DNA of 32,249 nt from a virus, in IMG/VR virus record IMGVR_UViG_3300049456_000091, positions 1 through 32,249 of that record, one strand, 5' to 3'. Positions 6,167 through 13,888 of the stretch are shown here, piece by piece. Under the pieces are notes generated by a model. The model made no database searches. It saw nothing but the letters and a program-made list of their open reading frames with translations, and was not told where the DNA came from. Position 1 is the first letter of the stretch. Every line of letters begins with the position of its first letter. The translations under genes and the position numbers were made by a program.

Positions 6167-6598
6167 TCAGTGCGGCGGGTCTTGCGCCGGCGGCGCGTCG
6201 TGGCACCAGGCCGCCTTATGCAGATCGCCGTCCTGGCCGTAGGGCCGCCCCAAGCCGGCGGCGATCATGACAGAGGCCCAGTCCCGACCGTCCGGCAGGG
6301 TGACTGAGCCCAGCAGGCGGCCGTATTTGTCATGCTTCCGGGACCAGGTGACAGTGATGGCGTCGCCCGGCTTGACCAAGGTGCGGGCGAAGACCGCAGC
6401 CTTCAGGCCGAGCGTGACCTCGCAGTCGGTCTGGGCCGGCGGCTTGACGTGCTCGGGGGTATCGACGCCAAAGATCCGCACGTCGATGGGGTCGAAAGGC
6501 GCCGGGAAGTGGGCGACGTGCACGCGCAAGGTGTCGCCGTCCACGGCATGGACGACCGTCGCGTGGTAGACAATCGCCGCAGCGAATAGCGCGAGCAT
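6167..6598 (-). CDS. Exported thermonuclease (SNase-like)
   Basis: A 143-residue staphylococcal-nuclease-fold protein, predicted to cleave DNA or RNA in a Ca2+-dependent way. The active-site set is complete: D22 (VDGDT), R41, D46 and E49 (in VRIFGVDTPE), and R94 (in DKYGRLLG). Residues 1-18 form a hydrophobic leader ending in VHA, fitting a signal peptide, so the enzyme probably acts in the periplasm or outside. It is shorter than many homologues, with a compressed C-terminus. It starts seven bases after the stop of a tiny membrane-protein gene in the same operon. Confidence 0.85.
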   Translation of the reverse strand: MLALFAAAIVYHATVVHAVDGDTLRVHVAHFPAPFDPIDVRIFGVDTPEHVKPPAQTDCEVTLGLKAAVFARTLVKPGDAITVTWSRKHDKYGRLLGSVTLPDGRDWASVMIAAGLGRPYGQDGDLHKAAWCHDAPPAQDPPH

Positions 6599-6604
6599 GT
6601 GACC

Positions 6605-6727
6605 TCACAAACAGGAGCAGAACCAGCCGACGACCATGCTCATCAGGGCAATGACCACGCGCTTGGCTATCAGGATCGAAACCGTGACCATGACGCATGT
6701 CGCGGCGATCCAGAACGGGGCGTTCAT
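6605..6727 (-). CDS. Tiny membrane protein, 40 aa
   Basis: The ATG at 6727 overlaps the stop of the endolysin gene (ATGA). The translation begins MNAPFWIAATCVMVTVSILI and continues into a second hydrophobic stretch (VVIALMSMVVGWF), ending in CSCL. It is almost entirely hydrophobic, with a short K/R turn between two segments, so it may be a hairpin-type membrane protein such as a small holin or holin modulator. Coupling to the endolysin supports reality; the function is inferred from position. Confidence 0.6.
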   Translation of the reverse strand: MNAPFWIAATCVMVTVSILIAKRVVIALMSMVVGWFCSCL

Positions 6728-7314
6728 GCCGCGGCCCGGGCCGCCCAGCCCTTCTGAAAGGCCTTGAGGTCTCGCTGTTTGGCGATGAGGCGGGTGTAGA
6801 AATCGGCCTGTTCGGTGCGGATGGTTCGCAGCAGGGCGCGGCCTTGGTCCTTGGCTGCCTCGGCGGCGACGGCCATGACGGTCTTCGGGCCAATCTGGGC
6901 GTCGATGGGGATCGGTGAGCCCAGATCCACCAGGGACTTCTGCAGGATCGCCGCCGCGCGTTTCGGGCCAGTGTTCACCGCGATGTCGAAGCACTTCCAG
7001 GCAATCAGGTCCGGCTGCAGGTTGGTGTACCAGCCCGGGGTCCACCAAAACTGGAAGTAGATGTCGGCGGCGGAATCAGCGTTGAGCCCGACGATGTCCT
7101 TGCGATCGACGTGACCGTCATGGTCCAGGTCGAGGAAGCGGACGGTGTCGGGGTGCGCGGCGATCTCCTGCAGGGCCCAACGCAACGAAACCCCGCAATT
7201 GGTGACGCCGCCCGGATCGTGGGGATTGTCTGCCAGGCAACCCTCCAGCGGCAAGGTGCGGCCGATGCAGAACGCCGCCTTGGGATCGCGGATCGCGATG
7301 TCGGCGAGGCTCAC
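6724..7314 (-). CDS. Endolysin, GH108-type muramidase with EF-hand loop
   Basis: A 196-residue peptidoglycan hydrolase of the glycoside hydrolase 108 (secretion-activator, ZliS-like) family, which degrades the cell wall at lysis. The catalytic glutamate is E24 in LPLEGCLADNPHDPGGVTNC, matching the EGG...DPGGxTNxGI signature. The family C-terminal domain covers about 105-195 (peptidoglycan-binding-like). Residues 62-73 form a canonical EF-hand loop (DLDHDGHVDRKD), suggesting Ca2+ control. There is no signal peptide, so it needs a holin. Its start overlaps the stop of the upstream coiled-coil gene (ATGA). Confidence 0.88.
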   Translation of the reverse strand: MSLADIAIRDPKAAFCIGRTLPLEGCLADNPHDPGGVTNCGVSLRWALQEIAAHPDTVRFLDLDHDGHVDRKDIVGLNADSAADIYFQFWWTPGWYTNLQPDLIAWKCFDIAVNTGPKRAAAILQKSLVDLGSPIPIDAQIGPKTVMAVAAEAAKDQGRALLRTIRTEQADFYTRLIAKQRDLKAFQKGWAARAAA

Positions 7315-7718
7315 GTCGAAAGCCTCGGACCGTAGGTGGCCACCGGCCCGGCCATCAGCACATCGATCTGCGCCTTAAGTTCCTTGACCTCCGCTTGGCA
7401 CCTGGCGTGATCCCCCTGGGCCGCTTCGGCCAAGGCCAGCGCGGCCGCCGTATCGGCCTTTCCCTGATCAAGCTCGGTTTGCAGCTCTGATACGCGCCCG
7501 CGCAGGTAGCGGAACTCTCGACGGAATTCGTCGAGGAGCTCGGTGCTTCCCTCGCTGAGCGCGCTGGACAACTCGGCGGCCGCCCGGGTCATGTTGGCCG
7601 GCTCGCGGCGCTCCGCGCCCTTGCGGCGCGCCAGAAGTTCCAACGCCTTCACCACGGCGCCCCCAAGCCCAAGGGCGCCGGCAACCTGGATCAGGTGGTC
7701 GATCGACGGCGAGGCCAT
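7311..7718 (-). CDS. Membrane-anchored coiled-coil protein, i-spanin-like
   Basis: A 135-residue protein. Residues about 8-28 are hydrophobic (LIQVAGALGLGGAVVKALEL) and are followed by a basic RRKGAERR segment. Residues 45-120 then form a long charged coiled coil (EFRREFRYLRGRVSELQTEL and on). Such an N-terminal anchor plus periplasmic coiled coil fits an i-spanin (Rz-like), or a small phage scaffold protein found beside endolysins. It overlaps the endolysin start by four bases. No o-spanin is embedded in it; the lipoprotein at 5325-5612 is a possible partner. Confidence 0.55.
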   Translation of the reverse strand: MASPSIDHLIQVAGALGLGGAVVKALELLARRKGAERREPANMTRAAAELSSALSEGSTELLDEFRREFRYLRGRVSELQTELDQGKADTAAALALAEAAQGDHARCQAEVKELKAQIDVLMAGPVATYGPRLST

Positions 7719-7749
7719 GCGCTACTCCGGTAGGTCGGGGTGGTGACGG

Positions 7750-8214
7750 TCAGGGAAAGGTTGATGGTGCGGCAGCCTGAGCAGCCTCGGTCGGCAGGAC
7801 CTCCCCGGCCTTGGCGATGTCTTCGCCGAGCTTAGAGGCACGGTTGACCTCGCCGCCGAAGAGGTCGCCGTCGATGAACAGCACTGGGCCGAAGCCGATG
7901 CCAGCGCTGGACGGAAAGCGGCCGACGATCGCCTGCGCCGCGTCTCCCGCCGCGACCGGATCCTCGAGGACGCAGAAAGCGTTGTCGGCGTCGAACTTGA
8001 CGACCGCCCCGCCACGCGCCGCGACCTCCTCCATGACGATGCGCTGGAGATCGCGGATGGCCAGCAGGGCGGGAACGATCCGCTCCTCGTCCGTGATCCG
8101 GCTGAAACCGCTCATATCCACGACTAGGACGGCGACGATCCGGGTCCGCGCCGCCGCAGCCGCCTCTCGCTCGGCCGGCGCGAGGTCCAGCAGGGATTCG
8201 AGGTCGGGGCCCAT
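7750..8214 (-). CDS. Single-domain class III nucleotidyl cyclase
   Basis: A 154-residue protein consisting of one adenylate/guanylate cyclase catalytic domain. The metal-binding Asp residues are D33 (VVDMSGFSRI) and D77 (VVKFDADNAF). K73 and D117 (DGDLFG) occupy the base-selecting positions in the adenine-type combination. N124 (EVNRASKLGED) is the transition-state Asn, but the Arg four residues later is Lys (K128). Class III enzymes work as dimers and make cAMP or cGMP from NTPs. There is no regulatory or membrane domain. The gene is embedded between the holin-like gene (12-base gap) and the coiled-coil gene, so it is expressed with lysis functions. Family assignment is firm; activity and role are not. 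Confidence 0.85.
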   Translation of the reverse strand: MGPDLESLLDLAPAEREAAAAARTRIVAVLVVDMSGFSRITDEERIVPALLAIRDLQRIVMEEVAARGGAVVKFDADNAFCVLEDPVAAGDAAQAIVGRFPSSAGIGFGPVLFIDGDLFGGEVNRASKLGEDIAKAGEVLPTEAAQAAAPSTFP

Positions 8215-8226
8215 AAGGCTGCTGCG

Positions 8227-8616
8227 CTAGGCCCCGGTGGCGTTGGCGATCGCGACCTTCTTCATGGTGTCCGACGCCCCCCAGCGGTAGCCCGCATAGG
8301 CGCCCAAGATCGAGCCGCTGATGAACGACAGCAGCGACGCGATGATCGGCAGGGTCTCCTTTGGGATGTTCTGGATGGTGAACAACCCGTAGAGTCCGCC
8401 GCCAATCAGCACCAAGGCTCCGACGACCAGGATGAAATCCAAAAGGCTGGTGCTGCTGGGCTGCGGCAGCGGCCTAGTCCTCGGGGGGGCCACAATGCGC
8501 TGAGCAATGGCCTCGGCAATCACGGACCAAAACGGCGGCTTGGCCGTCGGGGCCGCATCGGCCGCGGTTTCAGGCACGTCGGCGGGCGCCGGCGCGGGCT
8601 TGGAGGCTGCGGCCAT
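8227..8616 (-). CDS. Holin-like membrane protein with two spans
   Basis: A 129-residue protein. The first 55 residues are Pro/Ala-rich and cytoplasmic-looking. Two predicted membrane segments follow at about 59-82 (LLDFILVVGALVLIGGGLYG) and 89-110 (LPIIASLLSFISGSILGAYA), then a short charged tail. Two spans, small size and location upstream of the endolysin in the same operon fit a holin, which would form lesions in the inner membrane to release the endolysin. The long N-terminal tail is unusual. No specific holin family is recognised. Confidence 0.65.
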   Translation of the reverse strand: MAAASKPAPAPADVPETAADAAPTAKPPFWSVIAEAIAQRIVAPPRTRPLPQPSSTSLLDFILVVGALVLIGGGLYGLFTIQNIPKETLPIIASLLSFISGSILGAYAGYRWGASDTMKKVAIANATGA

Positions 8617-8768
8617 GGGGGTCTCCGGTGTTGTCGGTGGATGGTTGGTGGCCGGGCGCCTAGCAGGCCGCCTCGGCGAGGCCGGGCTTGCCGAGCGTCG
8701 GTTGAGCGGAATTTCCGCAGCGGACGTTGCCCATCGTTATCTCCGCCCCATCAGCCGGGCACGTTGAT

Positions 8769-8966
8769 CTACACATCGAGGGCGGCCTGAAGACCCCTAA
8801 TCATCGCCTCAACCTCACTGCGTGGGATCAGAAACGCCATGCGCCCCGCGCGCGGATGCTCGATCTCCAGGGCGATCATCCGCGCCTCATCGAACGTCAG
8901 ATTAACGACCCGCCAGCGCGGGTTAAGTGCGGCATCACGGATCGGTCCATCGAGATCGTCGCTCAT
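8769..8966 (-). CDS. Hypothetical protein, 65 aa
   Basis: Not recognised. A small acidic, probably alpha/beta protein (RWRVVNLTFDEARMIALEIE, then RSEVEAMIRGLQAALDV). It begins two bases after the stop of the subtilisin-like protease gene, so it is co-transcribed with it. There is no signal peptide, in contrast to the upstream genes. It could be a cytoplasmic partner or immunity protein for the protease, but there is no sequence evidence beyond adjacency. The 152 bases downstream (8617-8768) hold no convincing gene, only GC-rich inverted repeats. Confidence 0.55.
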   Translation of the reverse strand: MSDDLDGPIRDAALNPRWRVVNLTFDEARMIALEIEHPRAGRMAFLIPRSEVEAMIRGLQAALDV

Positions 8967-8968
8967 CG

Positions 8969-10291
8969 CTATCGCCTTCCCAAGAGTGAGCGCCCACTGC
9001 GCTTGGTCCCGCCGTAGTTCAGCGCCACGTTCAGCATCTTGTTCACGTCGATGCAGGACACCGGATAGGCGCCAAAGCCGGTGGTGGCGATGCCGTTGGC
9101 GGGATTAGCGATAATATCCCAGATGTCGTAGTTCTTCAGGCTGGGATTGCCGGCCCATAGATACTGCGCCAGGGCGGCGACCTGGGGCGCGGCGAACGAC
9201 GTCCCGGCGTAGGCGGTAGAGTACGCATTCGTCGGGCACGCGACCCGGACGTTGTTCCCAACGATCGCAGCAACCAACGTCCCGGGGCCGCCCGACGACG
9301 AGGGCGAAGACGGGCCATAGTTGGCGTAGCTGTCGCGTGCGAAGCTGTTGGTCACCGAGGCAACCGGCATGATGAACGGGCTTATGCATCCCGTGATCGT
9401 GCACTGCGCCGTCCCGGTATCTCCCGTCGAACCACATATGAAAAACCCCGCGTTCCACAGGGCCTGGAGTATTCCGGAGGCCGTGCCGCTGATCCCCACG
9501 GCGATGCTGAGGTTGATGACCCCGCGCCCGCCGCCGGGGCCATAGGTGGTGGTGACGTTATCGAGGACCCACTGCAACCCCGTGATGAAGTCCGCGAGGG
9601 TCAGGACACCAATATCGCTGGAGACGCAGACCGGCATCAGCGTCCCGCCCCATCCCAGACTGGCGATGCCGGTCGCGTTGTCGGTGACGGCGCAGACCAG
9701 ACTAGCGCAGGCCGTGCCGTGCCCCGGCGCGATGGTGTCGGTCTCCGGCGTCGAGGTGTTGCCGTTGTGGGCGTTCCAGCCGGTGAGAATGTTCGCGGCA
9801 AGATCGGTGTGCGCCTGACAGCCGGTGTTCAAATCTATCACGGGCGGTATGTCGCGCCGACCGTTCAGCTTGAGGATGTCCCACGCGGCGGGGCAGTTGA
9901 CGTTGGCGAAGTTCGGTTGCGTGCCCGATCCGCCATTGTAGTAGGGGTCGCCCGGTGTGGCTTCGATTTTCCCGATATAGTTCGGATAGACAACCTCCGC
10001 CGCGTTGGACGCCTCAAGGTCCAGCGCCAGGATTTCGCAGTCCTTCCCCGGCGTGCGGACATAGACCAGCTTGTCGAGCGGGAAGTAGCGGACGATCTTG
10101 GCGCCATGACGCTTGAGCACGGGCTGCCAGTCGCCTGGCAGGTCGTGGCCCGGTTTCAGCTTGACCAGGCACTCGTCCATGACGCGGGGCTTGGCCCACT
10201 CGGCGGTGTTGTGGACGACCTCCTGCGCGAACCCTCGCGACGAGGCGAGGATCAGCGCCGGGGCCGCCAGGAACAGCGAGCGGCGCAGCAT
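8969..10291 (-). CDS. Secreted subtilisin-like (S8) serine protease
   Basis: A 440-residue subtilase. Residues 1-23 are a Sec signal peptide (RRSLFLAAPALILASSRG, cleavage after FAQ). Residues 40-108 resemble an I9-type pro-domain (CLVKLKPGHD). The catalytic triad is D153 (PPVIDLNTG), H191 (PGHGTACAS) and S365 (AGTSFAAPQVAAL). The oxyanion-hole Asn appears to be replaced by Thr289 (FFICGSTGDTG where AAGN is usual). The start ATG at 10291 overlaps the stop of the fibre gene (TGATG). An export signal on a phage late gene points to action in the periplasm or outside. It may mature the neighbouring secreted fibre proteins or attack surface proteins; both are inferences. Confidence 0.85.
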   Translation of the reverse strand: MLRRSLFLAAPALILASSRGFAQEVVHNTAEWAKPRVMDECLVKLKPGHDLPGDWQPVLKRHGAKIVRYFPLDKLVYVRTPGKDCEILALDLEASNAAEVVYPNYIGKIEATPGDPYYNGGSGTQPNFANVNCPAAWDILKLNGRRDIPPVIDLNTGCQAHTDLAANILTGWNAHNGNTSTPETDTIAPGHGTACASLVCAVTDNATGIASLGWGGTLMPVCVSSDIGVLTLADFITGLQWVLDNVTTTYGPGGGRGVINLSIAVGISGTASGILQALWNAGFFICGSTGDTGTAQCTITGCISPFIMPVASVTNSFARDSYANYGPSSPSSSGGPGTLVAAIVGNNVRVACPTNAYSTAYAGTSFAAPQVAALAQYLWAGNPSLKNYDIWDIIANPANGIATTGFGAYPVSCIDVNKMLNVALNYGGTKRSGRSLLGRR

Positions 10292-12885
10292 CAGAACGCC
10301 CACACGCGGACTTCACCGCGAGCGCCCGCCCCACCCGAAGCCCCCGTGCCTCCGTTCTGCACCGAGCCCGCGCCGCCGCCGCCGCCGCCAGGGACGCCAC
10401 CAGCGCCACCAGCCCCAGCTGTCGTGGCGTGCGACCCGCCGCCGCCGCCGCCGCTTCCGCAAACCAAGGCCTGTCCTGCGGCCAATGAGTACCCATCGGT
10501 TCCATTGACGCCCGTGGCGCCACCCGCCGTCGTGAGCCCAACTGAGGCGAGGTTCCCACCACTGGTTCCGCCAGAGAACATGGCATTCGCGGCGCTGATC
10601 CCGCCACCCGCGCCGCCGCCGGTCCCACCGAACGCAGCATCCGAGGAATTGCCCCCAGCGGCCCCGTTCGCGGGAAGGCCCGACACGCTTCCCAGCCAAG
10701 CAGTAGCCGAAGTCGGGTTTCCGATTAACCCATTGGCGCCCCCAGTTGTGTTGGTGGCGCTGGTGCCCGCCGAAGCGTAGCCCCCCAAGCCGCCCCTGCC
10801 AGCGACGGCCGCGAGCTGACCGCCGCCGCCGCCGCCGCTACCCCAGGCCGTGATCCAGGACCCGAAAGAGCTGTTGCCCCCGCTCGTTCCGTCGTTGCCC
10901 CGGGTGCTGTTGCTTGCCGCTGTAGTGCCGCCGGTCCCGCCGGCCCCAACCGTGACCGTCTCCGTCGCACCAAGGACAGACGCCGGAAACCAGCCGCTCT
11001 TGATGGTGCAGCCGGCGCCGCCGGCCGCACCAGACGCCGCGGCGGAGGTCGCCTGTTTGGCGCTTCCGCCGCCGCCCGCCCCGCCCGAGGCAAGCTCGAC
11101 GTAGACCATGGTGATGCCATCGGGCTTGGTCCAAGTCCCCGAGGCGGTGAACTGCTGATAATTGGTCGATTTTGCAGCGCCAGCCGCGCCATTGGCGCGA
11201 TCCGTCTCGCTCCAGCCGCGCGTGACGATGGAAAGGCTGGTGCTGGCCGCAGAAGCGCGGGCAGCGATGCGCTGAGACGTATCGGTGGTCAGGGTCGGGC
11301 AGCTACCGTTGGCCTCGCCCGCCGCCCCCGCCGCCGCGACCGTCTTGTCCCAGCCGGGCGCCGCCGTGAACGCCAGACCCGTCGCCGGGGCGATGTCGGT
11401 CTCGTCGGGGCTGGTGAGCAGGATGGAAGCGCCAGAGCCGTTGCTGATGCTATAGCGGCACAGCGGCATGACCTTGACGCCGGCGGGGACGTTGAGGGTC
11501 TGGAGCGCCCGCGACGTGCTGATGCTGGCTGCGTTGACGTCCAGGGTCGCGGTGGACCAGTAATAGGTCGAACCGACCTGGGTGAACGGCAGGATGTTGC
11601 CCGAGCCGTCTGTCTTGATCGAGCCGATCCGGCGCTTCTTCGTGTAGGCGCCCGCCCCTGGCATGATCGGCGACGTGGCCGAGGTGCTGCAAAGCTTATC
11701 GACAACCTGAGTGTCGGGGCGCTCGATCAGGAAAACGCTGTACCACGTCGAGTTGGCGACAGAGCCCGTATCGAGACAGCCGTTTCCGGTCCCAAGCGTC
11801 CACGCCCCGGTGGTCAGGGTGATCGCGCCGGTCTTCATCAGCACGGTGTTGTCGTCGGAAGCCGCAGCGCCCGCCGCAACGTCGATCTTGGTGTTGGGCG
11901 AGCCGCCGTCATTGGAAAGCATCAGGCCGCCGAAGTGGCCGGCCAAAGCCGCAGCATCGACGCAAAGCGTGCCCGAGCCGGTGATCGCCGTGGTCGTGCC
12001 CGCGATGCAGGTCGAGGATGAAGTCAGGCCAGCGCCGACCGAGACGTTGGTGACGGTGCCCGCGCCGGCCGAGGCGCAAGACAGGACGCCGGAACCGTTA
12101 TCAGAGAAGGTCTGGCCGCTAGGGCAGACCGTCGCCGGGAAGGTCAGGGTGTGGTTGGTGGTGTTGTCCGCTGTCTTGAGAGTGGTGGTCCCGGCGGTGA
12201 CCCCGGCAAGGCCGATAGTCCCCGAGGACGTGCCAGGCACGCCCAAGACCGGCGCCGCTGTCGCAGTCGGGGAAGCCGTGGACCCCGTGGCGTTGGCGAC
12301 AACCGTGCCGCCGGCTTGCGTTGCGATCATCGCGGGCGTGACGCCGCCGGCCGTGATCTTCAGGGCGCCGCTGGAAATCGAAAGCTCGGCGCTGAGCGAA
12401 GTGGCCGCAGCCGTCCCGCCGCCTTCCCCGTTGATGTGCCAGGTATTGGCCACCGAGCCATCGCTGGTCGCGCAGGCAAGGCCCTTGGCCCCGAGGCTGC
12501 TGATCCCGGCAATTGTCGAGGCGGACGCCAGGGTGGTGAGCCCGGTGCCGTCGTTCTCGACGCAGACCGTTTGGCCTTGCTGGAAACCCGCCGAATTGGC
12601 GGCCGGCAGGGTGATGGTGACTGGGCTTGAGCCCGTGATCAGGATCAGGCCGCCGATCTCGGAGGCCAGGACCGTGTGGTCGGCCGAATAGGTGGTGGTC
12701 CAGACCTGCGGATAAATCGTCTGGCCGGGGCCGACAGGGGACGAATTTTGAGCCCCCAAGCCGGTTGTCAGACCCGCGCCCAGCCCAATCGGGGCCTGGC
12801 TCTGGATCGGGGATTGCGCCAGAGCGCCGGCGGCGAATACCCAGGCGAGGGCGGCGGTAACGCCGAGACGAAGGGCGCGGGTCAT
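10291..12885 (-). CDS. Large fibre/adhesin with glycine-rich C-terminal domain and signal peptide
   Basis: An 864-residue protein. Residues 1-24 look like a signal peptide (RALRLGVTAALAWVFAAGAL, cleavage after AQ). The middle is Ser/Thr/Ala/Gly-rich beta sequence like phage fibres. From about 590 a motif FTASGTWTKPDGITMVYVEL opens a glycine-rich domain with many GGAGGGG runs to the end, typical of tail-fibre tip adhesins. The start overlaps the preceding stop (ATGA). The role is probably host binding or surface display. A Sec signal is unexpected for a protein assembled onto virions in the cytoplasm. Confidence 0.75.
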   Translation of the reverse strand: MTRALRLGVTAALAWVFAAGALAQSPIQSQAPIGLGAGLTTGLGAQNSSPVGPGQTIYPQVWTTTYSADHTVLASEIGGLILITGSSPVTITLPAANSAGFQQGQTVCVENDGTGLTTLASASTIAGISSLGAKGLACATSDGSVANTWHINGEGGGTAAATSLSAELSISSGALKITAGGVTPAMIATQAGGTVVANATGSTASPTATAAPVLGVPGTSSGTIGLAGVTAGTTTLKTADNTTNHTLTFPATVCPSGQTFSDNGSGVLSCASAGAGTVTNVSVGAGLTSSSTCIAGTTTAITGSGTLCVDAAALAGHFGGLMLSNDGGSPNTKIDVAAGAAASDDNTVLMKTGAITLTTGAWTLGTGNGCLDTGSVANSTWYSVFLIERPDTQVVDKLCSTSATSPIMPGAGAYTKKRRIGSIKTDGSGNILPFTQVGSTYYWSTATLDVNAASISTSRALQTLNVPAGVKVMPLCRYSISNGSGASILLTSPDETDIAPATGLAFTAAPGWDKTVAAAGAAGEANGSCPTLTTDTSQRIAARASAASTSLSIVTRGWSETDRANGAAGAAKSTNYQQFTASGTWTKPDGITMVYVELASGGAGGGGSAKQATSAAASGAAGGAGCTIKSGWFPASVLGATETVTVGAGGTGGTTAASNSTRGNDGTSGGNSSFGSWITAWGSGGGGGGQLAAVAGRGGLGGYASAGTSATNTTGGANGLIGNPTSATAWLGSVSGLPANGAAGGNSSDAAFGGTGGGAGGGISAANAMFSGGTSGGNLASVGLTTAGGATGVNGTDGYSLAAGQALVCGSGGGGGGSHATTAGAGGAGGVPGGGGGGAGSVQNGGTGASGGAGARGEVRVWAF

Positions 12886-13847
12886 TGGACTTCCTTGGCA
12901 ATGAAGCGATGCGCGGTCGTGGCCGCGTTGACCGAAACGGCGGACTGGATCACGCCACCAGAGGTCACGAGAGAGAATGACGCGCAGGCCGGGAGTTCAG
13001 CGTCGTCGCTGGCCCCGGTCGTGGTCGCTGAGGTCGATGTGCTGACGAACAGGCTCTCGGTGGCGCTGCACGGGTTCTGTATCCAGCCGCCCTTGCGCGA
13101 GCTGTTGCTGGCCATCGCGTTCTGGGCCGTGCCTCCGGTCGTGATCGTGCCGCCCTTGTCGGTTGGGGTGACGGCTACAGGCGTGGCGCCGAATGATGCG
13201 TTGCCTATCGAGCCGCCCGACGCGAAGAGCAGATCGACCCGGTTCATGAGGCGCTGCATCTGGGCGTTCAGCGAACAGGACCCGGTATTGGACGCGCAGA
13301 CGGTATCGCCCTTGGCGCCAAGCAAGAGATCGACGTTGGCGATATGACCGGCCTCAAGCGCGTAGCCGCTCGGGCCTCCGGTCCCGATATTGAAGGTCGG
13401 GGTGCTGGCAAACGCCGGCAGCAGCCCCGAGATCCCAAAGCTGGTGTTGCCGATCGAACCGCCGGCCTGGAAGGGGGAGCCCAGGGCCGTGATGATCGAC
13501 GACAGGCGCTGATTGCCCCGCTTGGCGAGCTGGATGGCGTCGCAGGTCCCGTTGTCGGTCGAGCAGGCCGCGTCGGTGTTGACGCCGATCGCCGCGTTGA
13601 TGCTGGTCAGCAGGGCCGTCTGGAGGTCCTGCTTGGCCGCGCTGGCGTCGCCCCCGCCGCCCCCGCCAACGCCGCCACAGCCGACATAGGCGCCCGCTTG
13701 ATCGACGCAGTATTGGCGGTGGGCGTCGGCGGCGCTGTCGTAGCCCGCGATGCCGCCGGTGTTGTGGGTCGGGCCAGGCTGGGCCAGCGAGGGGCCGCCA
13801 AACGAGCACGCAAGCGCGATCAGCCCTGCGGTGAGCAGCTTCTTCAT
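12882..13847 (-). CDS. Putative exported structural protein, 321 aa
   Basis: Not assigned to a known family. Residues 1-23 form a Sec signal peptide (KKLLTAGLIALACSFGGPSL, then AQ). A polyglycine hinge (GGVGGGGGGDA) follows, then a helical stretch. The body then has repeated short phrases: GGSIGNTSFG and GGSIGNASFG, and ATT/TSATTTGA runs typical of fibre-like beta structure. Several Cys pairs (ACSTDNGTCD, CASNTGSC) suggest disulphides formed outside the cytoplasm, consistent with export. It is the first of three consecutive signal-peptide genes in the late operon. Confidence 0.65.
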   Translation of the reverse strand: MKKLLTAGLIALACSFGGPSLAQPGPTHNTGGIAGYDSAADAHRQYCVDQAGAYVGCGGVGGGGGGDASAAKQDLQTALLTSINAAIGVNTDAACSTDNGTCDAIQLAKRGNQRLSSIITALGSPFQAGGSIGNTSFGISGLLPAFASTPTFNIGTGGPSGYALEAGHIANVDLLLGAKGDTVCASNTGSCSLNAQMQRLMNRVDLLFASGGSIGNASFGATPVAVTPTDKGGTITTGGTAQNAMASNSSRKGGWIQNPCSATESLFVSTSTSATTTGASDDAELPACASFSLVTSGGVIQSAVSVNAATTAHRFIAKEVQ

Positions 13848-13888
13848 GGTGGACCTCTCGGAAGTGGTGGGCGAGCGGCTTGCGGCCG

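Noticed and set aside
8617-8768. A small gene in the 152-base spacer between the holin-like and 65-residue genes
   Set aside because: No frame with a start, ribosome-binding site and sensible composition is visible; GC-rich inverted repeats are present but none is convincing as a terminator.
10291-12885. Plus-strand ORFs antisense to the glycine-rich fibre gene
   Set aside because: Pro/Ala-rich mirror frames of a Gly/Ser-rich gene, as expected in GC-rich repeats.
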